Shown here: positions 20,697 through 28,449 of the stretch, in pieces
Layout of the letters: each line of letters starts with the position of its first letter
Numbering within the stretch: position 1 is the stretch's first letter
NCBI RefSeq assembly: GCF_002135435.1
Contig: NZ_NEGK01000003.1
Span: 372,001-436,000 of the forward strand
Length of the DNA stretch: 64,000 nucleotides
From: Acinetobacter sp. ANC 3813
GTDB taxonomy: Bacteria; Pseudomonadota; Gammaproteobacteria; Pseudomonadales; Moraxellaceae
Reading direction: 5' to 3'
Notes under the pieces: model-generated
Database searches by the model: none
What the model was told of the DNA's origin: nothing
What the model saw: the letters and a program-made list of their open reading frames with translations, nothing else
Program-made: the position numbers and the translations under genes

Positions 20697-21875
20697 ATGA
20701 AAGATTTTAAAAAGCCGCCTTTTAAACAAAAAGCAACTGCAATTGGATTTACTGTTGGTGTCCATGTTATTGCAGTTGTAGGCTTGCTTTATCTGGGTAT
20801 GAGCAAACCGCCTGAACCGCCTAAACAAATTAAAACGGTATTGGTCAAGCCTGAAGATTTAAAACCGCTAACACGCGAAGAAACGGAGTTTGATCAAACT
20901 GCACATGAAAATATTGCTGAACACATCACTCAAACTGCTGAGCCGAGCGTAGAACCGGCCCCAGAAATTCCAGCTGCCGCTCCGCCAAAGCCAACCGAGA
21001 TACCAAAAGTTGATCCTGCAAAAGCAGCAAAAGCGCAGCAGCTTGCTGAACAAAAAGCGGCTGAAAATGCTAAACGGGTTCAGGATCAAGCCAAGGCGGC
21101 TGAAGCGGCAAAACTTAAAGCGCAGCAAGATGCCAAAGCAGAAACCGCACGTCAACGTGCAGAAGATGCAGCAAAAGCCAGAGCTGAAGAAGCAGCCGAC
21201 CGTAAGGCCAATGCTGATGCGCAAGCCAAAGCCAGCGCTGCCGAAGCTAAGCGCAAAGCAGATATTGAAGCGAAACGGCAAGCTGAAAATGCCAAGCTAA
21301 AAGCACAGCAGGACGTAAAAGCCAAAGCTGCTGCAGATGCTGCTAAGGCTAAAGCCAACGCCGAGGCTGCTAAACGTAAAGCAGATGCAGACGCAAAAGC
21401 CAAAGCTGCTGCAGATGCTGCTAAACGTAAAGCCGATGCAGACGCCAAAGCCAACGCAGACGCCGCTAAACGTAAAGCAGATGCAGACGCGAAGGCAAAA
21501 GCTGAAGCAGCTGCCGAAGCTCGTGAACGCGCTGCTGAAGAAGCCAAAGCCTCATCTGCCCGCAAAGCTGCTGAAGAGGCTGCTCAGAAAAAAGCTGAAG
21601 CAAAACAAATTGCATCATCTGCAAAAAAAGATTTTGAAAGCAAAATCAAGCGTGCTTGGGATACGCCATCAGGATCTTCGGGCAAAACAGCAACAGCCCG
21701 TGTGACTTTGTCTGCAAGCGGATCTGTCAATTCCGTGATTGTCTCTTCCAGCGATCCAGATATGAAAGCCAGTGTGGAAGCTGCTGTACGTGCTGCAGCG
21801 CCTTACCCTATGCCGTCTGATCCTGAAGCGCGTAAACAAGCGCAAAGCTTCACTTCTTCATTTACGGCAAAATAA
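20697..21875 (+). CDS. tolA: Tol-Pal inner membrane linker TolA
   Basis: The 392-residue protein has the TolA layout. A single span lies near residues 15-35. A proline-rich stretch follows (PPEPPKQ). A long Ala/Lys/Glu/Asp coiled coil covers about 100-300 (domain II). A C-terminal globular domain III covers about 305-392 (KRAWDTPSGSSGKTATARVTL to the end) and contacts TolB and Pal. Domain II contains near-identical DNA repeats. A terminator at 21882 suggests that tolA ends the first transcript, with the next gene and tolB relying on readthrough or their own promoters. Confidence 0.95.
   Translation: MKDFKKPPFKQKATAIGFTVGVHVIAVVGLLYLGMSKPPEPPKQIKTVLVKPEDLKPLTREETEFDQTAHENIAEHITQTAEPSVEPAPEIPAAAPPKPTEIPKVDPAKAAKAQQLAEQKAAENAKRVQDQAKAAEAAKLKAQQDAKAETARQRAEDAAKARAEEAADRKANADAQAKASAAEAKRKADIEAKRQAENAKLKAQQDVKAKAAADAAKAKANAEAAKRKADADAKAKAAADAAKRKADADAKANADAAKRKADADAKAKAEAAAEARERAAEEAKASSARKAAEEAAQKKAEAKQIASSAKKDFESKIKRAWDTPSGSSGKTATARVTLSASGSVNSVIVSSSDPDMKASVEAAVRAAAPYPMPSDPEARKQAQSFTSSFTAK
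21369..21490 (+). repeat. Tandem coding repeats in TolA domain II
   Basis: Three near-identical units begin GCTAAACGTAAAGC at 21369, 21420 and 21465 (periods 51 and 45 bases), encoding AKRKADADAKA-type coiled-coil units. A more diverged unit lies near 21246. Such repeats can change length by slippage. Confidence 0.7.
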
Positions 21876-21881
21876 CTAAAA

Positions 21882-21911
21882 TTCCCTCTGATTCGTCAGG
21901 GGGATTTTTTA
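21882..21911 (+). terminator. Terminator or attenuator after tolA
   Basis: TCCCTCTGA-TTCG-TCAGGGGGA stem (one G-T pair) followed by six T's, inside the tol cluster. Confidence 0.75.
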
Positions 21912-21931
21912 TAGGATTAAGCCCCCCAATT

Positions 21932-22450
21932 ATGCGTCTCGTTAAATTCTTTCTTCTCTTTCCTGTGATGGCAGGTTCAGCGCTAACATTTGCCAGCCCT
22001 GCTGACAATTCAACAGCTACTCAGATTCAGCCCAAAAAAATAGCGGTGAGTTCAGAGAATGCACCCATGGCTACTGCAAAAGCATATTCCGCGCAAGATA
22101 GACGCGAACGTGAACAAAAAGTTGCAACAGCTAAACGAGCAGCAACAGCTGAGGCTTCTCATAAATCAGAGGTCAAAAGGCTTGCATCTGGGGCCAAAAC
22201 CGAAATTAAGCATTTAATCTTGAGCCATTGGGAAGTACCTGCAGATTCAAATGAGCAAAAAGCCAATGCTAGAATTACACTGACATCATCTGGTTCAATT
22301 CAATCGATAGCAATTCTTGATGCGCCAAATCGTACATTTAAAAATAGTATAGAAAAAGCCATTCACAGCGCTGCGCCTTTTGAATTGCCAGAAAATCCAG
22401 ATGCTCGCCGTGAATCTCAGGTGATTTATATGTCTTTCCACTCTAAATAA
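21932..22450 (+). CDS. Secreted stand-alone TolA domain III paralogue
   Basis: The 172-residue protein has a cleavable signal peptide (about 1-22, ending TFAS) and a Lys/Ala/Glu-rich helix (about 55-85). Its C-terminal domain aligns with domain III of the adjacent TolA: similar spacing of a Trp-x-x-Pro segment (HWEVPADS versus AWDTPSGS), ARITLTSSGSIQSI versus ARVTLSASGSVNSV, and SAAPFELPENPDAR versus AAAPYPMPSDPEAR. It therefore looks like a local duplication that lost the membrane anchor and most of the coiled coil. It could compete for or modulate TolB/Pal binding in the periplasm. That role is inferred. Confidence 0.8.
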   Translation: MRLVKFFLLFPVMAGSALTFASPADNSTATQIQPKKIAVSSENAPMATAKAYSAQDRREREQKVATAKRAATAEASHKSEVKRLASGAKTEIKHLILSHWEVPADSNEQKANARITLTSSGSIQSIAILDAPNRTFKNSIEKAIHSAAPFELPENPDARRESQVIYMSFHSK

Positions 22451-22637
22451 AAACATCAGTTCAGCAGAACATTATATTTTTTAAAGGAAGCGTCATCAAA
22501 ATATGTAAATATTTAGACACGAATTCACAGACGAATAACAGATTAATCATAATGTTGTGCTTTCAATATTTCAAAAACATGCCATTATGTGACACATTCA
22601 CAGTAACAAGAAATTCTAGATTTAGAGTATTTAGCGA

Positions 22638-23924
22638 ATGATGGAAATGACGCGAAAACATCTGCTCTGCTTAGCCGTTTTAACAGCACTTAGTCCGATT
22701 TTAATCACACAATCTCATGCGCAGCTGCATTTGGAAATTACCAAAGCGCCTGAAGAAGCGCCTAAAATTGCGATTATTCCTTTCAGCAATGATCAAAATC
22801 TCTACCCGATTATTGAAAACGATTTGAACCGTTCTGGAAAATTCACCAGCTCATCTAAGAATCTGCCAGCCACTGCTGCAATGAATGCGCCAAATGCAGA
22901 AGCTTGGCAAGCCGCTGGGGTACCTTATGTAGTCACTGGCTCAATGAAGCCAACGGCTGACGGTTCATATGAAGTTCACTATCAATTGTATGATGTGCAA
23001 AAACAGCAATATTTGCTAAATGAGTTATTAACAGTTCCTGCATCACGCACACGTCAAGCTGCACATATGATCAGCGATGCCATCTATGAAGCGTTGACTG
23101 GCATTAAAGGTGATTTCAGCGGCCGTATTGCCTATGTTCTGCGCAATCCAGCAACACCTGAACAGCGCTATACCCTGCAAATTGCCGATACAGACGGTGA
23201 ACAGCCGCGTACTATTTTGACTTCACGCGATCCAATCTTGTCTCCTGCATGGACACCAGATGCGAAAAAGATTGCTTATGTGTCATTTGAAACCAAACGT
23301 CCCGCTATTTATGTACAGGATTTAGCAACCGGCGGCCGTGAAAAATTGGCGAGCTTCCGCGGATTAAATGGTGCGCCGAGCTTCTCGCCAGATGGCAAAA
23401 ATATGCTGTTCACAGCGTCTATGCACGGTAACCCAGAAATCTATCAAATGAATTTGGAAAGCCGCCAATTGCAGCGCCTAACCAATGACAGCTCAATTGA
23501 TACTGAAGCCCGCTATGCGCCAGACGGTAAGTCTTTCATTTACACATCTGACCGCGGCGGTTCACCGCAGATTTATAAATACAGCTTTGCCGATGGCAGC
23601 AGCAAGCGTTTAACTTTCCGCGGCGCATTTAATGCACGCGGCACATTAAGCGCAGACGGTAAAAAGCTCGCGCTTGTGCATCGTCCAAGCGGCAGCAATT
23701 ACAAAGTTGCAGTTCAGAACATTGATTCTGGCGTAACCAATATCCTCACGCCAACCAGTTTGGATGAGTCACCAAGTTTCTCACCAAATGGACAAATGGT
23801 GGTGTACGCAACACGCGAAGCGAACCGCGGCTTACTGTCTATTATGTCTTTAGATGGCCGTTTCCGTATGAACTTGCCGAGTGAGCAAGGTGAAGTGCGC
23901 GAACCCGCTTGGGCGCCAAAATAA
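22638..23924 (+). CDS. tolB: Tol-Pal periplasmic protein TolB
   Basis: This is a 428-residue periplasmic protein. It has a signal peptide ending near SHAQ (about residue 29), an N-terminal alpha/beta domain (about 30-165) and a six-bladed beta-propeller with repeated SPDGK or APDGK turns. TolB binds Pal and TolA domain III. The 187-base gap upstream suggests its own promoter. Two nearby ATGs (22638 and 22641) plus a third at Met4 make the exact start uncertain. pal follows after 34 bases. Confidence 0.96.
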   Translation: MMEMTRKHLLCLAVLTALSPILITQSHAQLHLEITKAPEEAPKIAIIPFSNDQNLYPIIENDLNRSGKFTSSSKNLPATAAMNAPNAEAWQAAGVPYVVTGSMKPTADGSYEVHYQLYDVQKQQYLLNELLTVPASRTRQAAHMISDAIYEALTGIKGDFSGRIAYVLRNPATPEQRYTLQIADTDGEQPRTILTSRDPILSPAWTPDAKKIAYVSFETKRPAIYVQDLATGGREKLASFRGLNGAPSFSPDGKNMLFTASMHGNPEIYQMNLESRQLQRLTNDSSIDTEARYAPDGKSFIYTSDRGGSPQIYKYSFADGSSKRLTFRGAFNARGTLSADGKKLALVHRPSGSNYKVAVQNIDSGVTNILTPTSLDESPSFSPNGQMVVYATREANRGLLSIMSLDGRFRMNLPSEQGEVREPAWAPK

Positions 23925-23958
23925 CTTTAAATCTTAATGAAATATCATGGAGAGAATC

Positions 23959-24528
23959 ATGAAAGCTGTAAAATTATTCGTACTTCCTGTTTTAGCAACT
24001 GCCATCATGATGACTGGCTGCGCAAACCGTAAACCTGCAGCTAATGTTGATGCGGCTCAAAACCCATCAAGCTCATCTACTGTAAACACCGAAGGCCTAA
24101 GCGATGATGCTGCGCTTAATGCTCAAAATCTTGCTGGCGCATCTTCTAAAGGCGTAACCGCTGCCAATAAAGCATTCTTGGCTAAACGTGTCGTGCATTT
24201 TGACTACGACAGCACAGAGCTTAGCAATCAAGATTTGCAAACCCTGCAAGCGCATGCACAATTCTTGATGGCAAACGCTAACTCTCGTGTGGCTTTAACG
24301 GGCCACACAGATGAGCGCGGTACACGTGAATACAACATGGCGCTGGGCGAACGCCGAGCAAAAGCAGTTGAAAGCTTCCTCGTTACCAGCGGTGTAAATG
24401 CAAATCAGCTGGAAGCTGTAAGCTACGGTAAAGAAATGCCAATCAATGCCGGCCATGACGAAAATGCTTGGAAAGAAAACCGCCGTGTAGAAATCAACTA
24501 CGAAACTGTTCCTCCACTGTTGAAATAA
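23959..24528 (+). CDS. pal: Peptidoglycan-associated lipoprotein Pal
   Basis: The start is set at 23959 because GGAGAG lies just upstream; an earlier in-frame ATG at 23947 overlaps that site. A lipoprotein signal with Cys in MTGC leads into a Ser/Ala/Asn-rich linker. The OmpA-like peptidoglycan-binding domain follows: VHFDYDSTEL, then TGHTDERGTREYN and ALGERRA with the diaminopimelate-binding Asp and Arg. The protein is anchored in the outer membrane and completes the Tol-Pal chain. A terminator at 24567 closes the cluster. Confidence 0.96.
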   Translation: MKAVKLFVLPVLATAIMMTGCANRKPAANVDAAQNPSSSSTVNTEGLSDDAALNAQNLAGASSKGVTAANKAFLAKRVVHFDYDSTELSNQDLQTLQAHAQFLMANANSRVALTGHTDERGTREYNMALGERRAKAVESFLVTSGVNANQLEAVSYGKEMPINAGHDENAWKENRRVEINYETVPPLLK

Positions 24529-24566
24529 GATCTATATTGGAATTTGCTTAATGCGAATTCCAAATA

Positions 24567-24597
24567 TAAAAAAGCACTCGATTTGAGTGCTTTTTTA
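24567..24597 (+). terminator. Terminator of the tol-pal cluster
   Basis: AAAAAAGCACTC-GATTT-GAGTGCTTTTTT stem-loop. It can also serve the convergent small gene at 24608. Confidence 0.85.
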
Positions 24598-24607
24598 TCG
24601 CTTCTGA

Positions 24608-24805
24608 TTAAGCCTGTTCTGGATTTTTGTCTGATGCTTCATGCTCGCTTTGCATGGATTCAATCAAGTCATGCTTATTGAACTTCTTGTACTCTGGTTT
24701 AGCTTCGTAGCTGCTCCAAGCCTCTTTTACTTTATCTTTCGAAATTTCGTCTAAGTTTAAGCCTTCACTCGGAGTTGGAGTCGCATCAAATTTTTGAATG
24801 GTCAT
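24608..24805 (-). CDS. Small acidic protein of unknown function, 65 residues
   Basis: The start at 24805 is chosen because GGGAG lies six bases upstream; the longer frame from 24841 has no such site. The product is hydrophilic with no signal or membrane segment. It has a Pro/Thr-rich start, a helical middle (LDEISKDKVKEAWSSYE), and an acidic Glu/Asp-rich end. I do not recognise the family. It converges on pal across a shared terminator and is divergent from fbp. It is likely a real conserved small protein, given the good ribosome-binding site. Confidence 0.55.
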   Translation of the reverse strand: MTIQKFDATPTPSEGLNLDEISKDKVKEAWSSYEAKPEYKKFNKHDLIESMQSEHEASDKNPEQA

Positions 24806-24989
24806 TGTTGTGCTCCCTGACAATCGTTCTATCTTCTGCATTCAACATAGCATGTTCTGTAAGACTTGCAAGGGCAAAATCAATGCAAATAACATAGTTT
24901 AATTTTTCTTTTGCCTCATTCTCATCTAAAATACCGAACAATTCTATTCCGATCATTTTTGACCGCTTTTATTTTGGAGCAATCCCGTT

Positions 24990-25964
24990 ATGTCACGCTT
25001 AACCCTATCCCAATTTTTACAACAACAAAGCGGAAATTTAACGCCAGCTCTAGCACAAGTCATTGATACAATTGCAAATACATGCAAAGACATTGATCTT
25101 CTTCTGCAAAAAGGCGCTTTGGCTGGCGTGTTGGGCAGCGCACAGCATGAAAACGTGCAAGGCGAAGAGCAGAAAAAACTGGATGTGATCTCAAACGATT
25201 ATTTAATCGATGCGCTTAAAGTTCATCCGCATGTGGGCGGTTTGGCTTCTGAAGAGCTGGATGAATTTACACCTGCGCAAGAAAATGGCGAATACCTTAT
25301 ATTATTTGATCCATTAGATGGCTCAAGCAACATCGACATCAACATGTGTGTCGGTACAATCTTCTCTATTCTTCCTGCTCAAAATGCAGTGACTCAAGCT
25401 GCAGACTTTATGCAAGCAGGTTCTAAGCAAGCAGCTGCAGGCTATGTGCTTTATGGCCCATCTACCATGATGGCGTTGACTGTAGGCGCTGGCGTTGTGT
25501 TCTTCACTTTTGACCCAGAATCTAAAGAATTTTTACTCACTGCCGATGCCATTACAGTGGCTGCAGACACCAAAGAATACGCGATCAATGCCTCTAACCA
25601 GCGTCATTGGGAAGAACCAGTAAAACGCTATGTAGATGAATTGCTTGCTGGCAAAACTGGTCCGCGTGAAAAAGATTTCAACATGCGCTGGGTTGCATGT
25701 ATGGTGGGCGATATTCACCGTATTCTTTGCCGCAGCGGTATCTTCATGTATCCATACGATTTTAAAGATCCGAAAAAAGCTGGCCGTCTTCGTTTAATGT
25801 ACGAAGCAAACCCAATGAGCATGCTGATGGAACAAGCTGGCGGCGCTTCAACCACTGGCCGCGTACGTATTCTTGACATTCAGCCTACTGAATTGCATCA
25901 GCGCGTTCCTGTCATTATCGGCTCTAAAAATGAAGTCGATCTTGTGACTGGCTACCATAACTAA
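24990..25964 (+). CDS. fbp: Class 1 fructose-1,6-bisphosphatase
   Basis: This 324-residue enzyme hydrolyses fructose 1,6-bisphosphate to fructose 6-phosphate in gluconeogenesis. SEELDEF and [12 protein letters not shown] (about 106-117) carry the metal-binding acids. [28 protein letters not shown] forms the substrate site. The length is normal for the class. An organism that lives mainly on organic acids would need it. The downstream methyltransferase starts about 50 bases later on the same strand and may share the transcript. Confidence 0.95.
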   Translation: MSRLTLSQFLQQQSGNLTPALAQVIDTIANTCKDIDLLLQKGALAGVLGSAQHENVQGEEQKKLDVISNDYLIDALKVHPHVGGLASEELDEFTPAQENGEYLILFDPLDGSSNIDINMCVGTIFSILPAQNAVTQAADFMQAGSKQAAAGYVLYGPSTMMALTVGAGVVFFTFDPESKEFLLTADAITVAADTKEYAINASNQRHWEEPVKRYVDELLAGKTGPREKDFNMRWVACMVGDIHRILCRSGIFMYPYDFKDPKKAGRLRLMYEANPMSMLMEQAGGASTTGRVRILDIQPTELHQRVPVIIGSKNEVDLVTGYHN

Positions 25965-26026
25965 TACACCCTACTTTTCTCTTAAAGCGGTGATCAGCAT
26001 GCCTGATCATCGTGGACATATCTCCC

Positions 26027-26803
26027 ATGGCTACAATCTTCCTTGAGTCGAAAGACAACCCGAAAATCAAGCATTTACGCGGTTTAATCGATCAAAACTC
26101 ATATCGTAAGAAACAGGGTCAAACGGTACTAGAGGGCACACACTTGTGTCTTGCATGGCTGCAGGAAAATAGAAAAATTAATTCTATTTTTACCACTGAG
26201 CATGCTTTAGAACATCCAGACTTTGAAGAAATTCTGCAAACGTATACGGGCCATATTTTTGTCATTGGCGAATCACTGTATAAAGATCTCAGCACCTTAG
26301 GCACGACACTTGCCTGCTTAGCCATTATTGATTTGCAAAGTTCAAGCCATGCACTGCAATTTGATGCAGACACCTTAATCTTGGAAAATGTTCAAGATCC
26401 AGGCAATGTCGGTACTTTATTGCGTTCAGCTGCAGCTGCAGGTATTAAACAAGTGGTCTGCACCAAAGGATCTGCTTCGCTCTGGTCACCGCGGGTGCTG
26501 CGCGCAGGCATGGGGGCTCATTTTTCATTGCATACCTATGAAAATATTGCCTTAGAAGACATTCTGCCGCGTTTTGAAATTCCTGTGTATGTGACCAGTT
26601 CACACCGTTCGACCAGCTTATACTCAAAAAATTTAAGCAAGGCCTGCGTATGGATTTTGGGCAATGAAGGCCAAGGCGCCAGTGACTATGCCTTAGCCAA
26701 TGCAGAAGCAGTGGTCATCCCTCAGCCAGGCGGTCAAGAATCTCTAAATGTTGCCATTGCAGGTTCAGTATGTTTCTTTGAAATGGTTCGCCAACGCCTT
26801 TAA
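26027..26803 (+). CDS. TrmH/SpoU-family RNA 2'-O-methyltransferase
   Basis: This is a two-domain SPOUT enzyme. The N-terminal substrate domain starts KDNPKIKHLRGL. The C-terminal trefoil-knot domain has the three SpoU motifs: NVQDPGNVGTLLRSAAAAG (motif 1), WILGNEGQGAS (motif 2) and IPQPGGQESLNVAIAGS (motif 3), which bind S-adenosylmethionine. It is closest in layout to RlmB-like or TsnR-like rRNA methyltransferases; the target base cannot be read. The ATG at 26027 is preferred; an in-frame GTG at 26012 would add five residues. No ribosome-binding site decides it. Confidence 0.88.
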   Translation: MATIFLESKDNPKIKHLRGLIDQNSYRKKQGQTVLEGTHLCLAWLQENRKINSIFTTEHALEHPDFEEILQTYTGHIFVIGESLYKDLSTLGTTLACLAIIDLQSSSHALQFDADTLILENVQDPGNVGTLLRSAAAAGIKQVVCTKGSASLWSPRVLRAGMGAHFSLHTYENIALEDILPRFEIPVYVTSSHRSTSLYSKNLSKACVWILGNEGQGASDYALANAEAVVIPQPGGQESLNVAIAGSVCFFEMVRQRL

Positions 26804-26939
26804 TACATTATTTTGCGTTAATTGGGTCCGCCCAGTTTAAAAAATAGATTAAACTAGAAAAATAACAATTTATTTGTCAACCAAACCATTGTTTTCAACG
26901 TTATATAGGTATGAACTTGAAAACGATGGTGGGTATCCA

Positions 26940-27575
26940 ATGACAGGATTTTCCATCTCTATGGATTTAGCGCCAAAGCAGTCAAATACGGCAGACCCGA
27001 GTGTTCTTAAGAGCACGGCTGAGTCACGCCTGAAGCACTTCATGCATGAAGTGACTGGACGCGCTTTGGTGATGATGGAAAACGCGACCCAAAACCAGCA
27101 AGGCATTGCGATGGATTTGGTTCAGGAAGCGTTCATCTCCTTGCATAAATCATATGCAGATAAATCCACTGAAGAATGGTATCCCCTGTTCTACACCATC
27201 TTAAACAACAAATTGCAAGACTGGCGCCGTAAAGAAGCCCGTCGCGCTCAACCTTTTTCTTTTTTTAGAAAAGTCAGCTTAGATGATGATGATTTTGAGC
27301 TGAACGATGTTGTTGATGAATCAACCCCTAATCCATTTGAGTTTATTGACCGTGAAGTAACTGCGGAAGAAATTCAGGCAGCGATTGCTCAGCTGCCGGT
27401 ACGCCAGCAGCAAGCTTTTATGCTACGGGCATGGGAAGGTTTTGATACTCATACAACTGCAGAAATTATGAATTGCACTGAAGGCAGTGTAAAAACCCAT
27501 TATCACCGTGCTATACAAGGCTTACGCACTGCATTAGCACATTTGAATCCACATCTGGGAGGGTCATCCGAATGA
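26940..27575 (+). CDS. RNA polymerase ECF-type sigma factor
   Basis: The protein has sigma region 2 (about 55-85, containing DLVQEAFISLHKSY and the -10-binding LNNKLQDWRRKEARR) and region 4 (about 155-200, with QLPVRQQQAFMLRAWEGFD and the helix-turn-helix GSVKTHYHRAIQGLR). An acidic linker DDDDFELNDV joins them. The ATG at 26940 has GGTGGG upstream; a TTG at 26874 would add 22 residues of poor quality. The stop overlaps the next gene (27572) by four bases, the usual arrangement for a sigma factor and its partner. The regulon is unknown. Confidence 0.85.
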   Translation: MTGFSISMDLAPKQSNTADPSVLKSTAESRLKHFMHEVTGRALVMMENATQNQQGIAMDLVQEAFISLHKSYADKSTEEWYPLFYTILNNKLQDWRRKEARRAQPFSFFRKVSLDDDDFELNDVVDESTPNPFEFIDREVTAEEIQAAIAQLPVRQQQAFMLRAWEGFDTHTTAEIMNCTEGSVKTHYHRAIQGLRTALAHLNPHLGGSSE

Positions 27576-27895
27576 AACAAGATGATTTCTTAAAGCAAGT
27601 AACTTCCAAACTTGATGGACTCGCACAGCACCATGCTCAAAAGCCTGCTGTGATGAATAATGTTCTTGAAAATATTCATGAACGTGAAACATCGCGTTAT
27701 GGCTTATTGAAAATGTCAGGCTTTGCTTTAGCCGCGGCAATTGCTGGCTTTGTTGTATTGCCAAATTCAGTGACAACACTGAATGAAAAACCGCAGAATC
27801 AAGTTGTTTCAGCACCTAAGCTTTCCCCGCAAATGGTTGAAGACTTAGAAATGTTAATGGTTTTAGGTGAGGACAAAGCTCCACATGGCAGCTAA
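27572..27895 (+). CDS. Small inner-membrane protein, probable anti-sigma partner
   Basis: This 107-residue protein has a cytoplasmic helical part (1-50), one membrane span (GFALAAAIAGFVVLP, about 50-64) and a short periplasmic tail. Its start overlaps the sigma gene by four bases, so the two are translationally coupled. Topology and position are what an anti-sigma factor would show, but it lacks a recognisable zinc-binding ZAS motif. The role is inferred from context. It overlaps the next gene by 11 bases. Confidence 0.7.
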   Translation: MKQDDFLKQVTSKLDGLAQHHAQKPAVMNNVLENIHERETSRYGLLKMSGFALAAAIAGFVVLPNSVTTLNEKPQNQVVSAPKLSPQMVEDLEMLMVLGEDKAPHGS

Positions 27896-28289
27896 AAAGT
27901 TAGCAATCGCTTTCTGTGCATTCAGCTTCCTGCAAACCAGTTTTGCAGGTTTTGAACGTTTTTGGATTTTTTCTAAAAATGCAGATACCCAAGTCAATGA
28001 AACATGGGATTCCTTATCTGACTCTGAACAAGCGGCACTCATCAAGCGCTATCAATCACTCAAAGAAATTCCAGCTGAACAAAGCAACAGCTTGCAGCAG
28101 CGCATGGACTGGTTTAATCAGCTTCCTGATAATGAAAAACAAAAGATGCGTGAAACTTGGCAAAAAATGAGCAGCCAAGAACGTCGCGAATTAGCGCAGC
28201 GCCTGCAGAAAGCAGCTCCAGACGAACGGACTGCAATCCGTGAAGAATACATAGATAAATATTTAAGCCCTGAAATCGTGCATCACTGA
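27885..28289 (+). CDS. DUF3106 periplasmic protein
   Basis: A signal peptide (residues about 1-21, MAAKKLAIAFC...SFAG) precedes a helical domain with repeated patterns: WDSLSDSEQAALIKRYQSL, then WFNQLPDNEKQKMRETWQKM, then SSQERRELAQRLQKA. The start at 27885 gives the clean signal peptide; the longer frame from 27867 adds six residues. DUF3106 proteins commonly follow a sigma factor and its membrane partner, and resemble periplasmic helical sensors such as CpxP-type folds in composition. It could sense envelope state for the sigma factor; this is inference. It ends before a strong terminator. Confidence 0.78.
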   Translation: MAAKKLAIAFCAFSFLQTSFAGFERFWIFSKNADTQVNETWDSLSDSEQAALIKRYQSLKEIPAEQSNSLQQRMDWFNQLPDNEKQKMRETWQKMSSQERRELAQRLQKAAPDERTAIREEYIDKYLSPEIVHH

Positions 28290-28313
28290 TAGATATTAAG
28301 CAGCCTATTCATC

Positions 28314-28340
28314 AAGAGCGGTTTAACCGCTCTTTTTTTG
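28314..28340 (+). terminator. Terminator of the sigma-factor operon
   Basis: AGAGCGGTT pairing with AACCGCTCT, followed by seven T's. Confidence 0.85.
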
Positions 28341-28400
28341 TAATTTTAGATCGTTCTGCACCTCACATATTCACCGCTATCAACATTTAGAACTGCAAAC

Positions 28401-28430
28401 AAAAAGACCTCTATCTAGAGGCCTTTTTAT
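28401..28430. terminator. Bidirectional terminator between convergent units
   Basis: AAAAAGACCTCTA-TC-TAGAGGCCTTTTT; T runs on both strands. It ends the GlyGly-CTERM operon from the other side. Confidence 0.8.
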
Positions 28431-28449
28431 TTAAAACAGCTGCTTAAAA

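Noticed and set aside
21200..21500. Regular short repeats that might suggest a CRISPR array
   Set aside because: The units encode coiled-coil protein in frame with no unique spacers or cas genes nearby.
20868..21565. Two 137-codon minus-strand frames and plus-strand shadow frames over tolA
   Set aside because: They arise from the repetitive Ala/Lys codons of TolA domain II and have low-complexity products.
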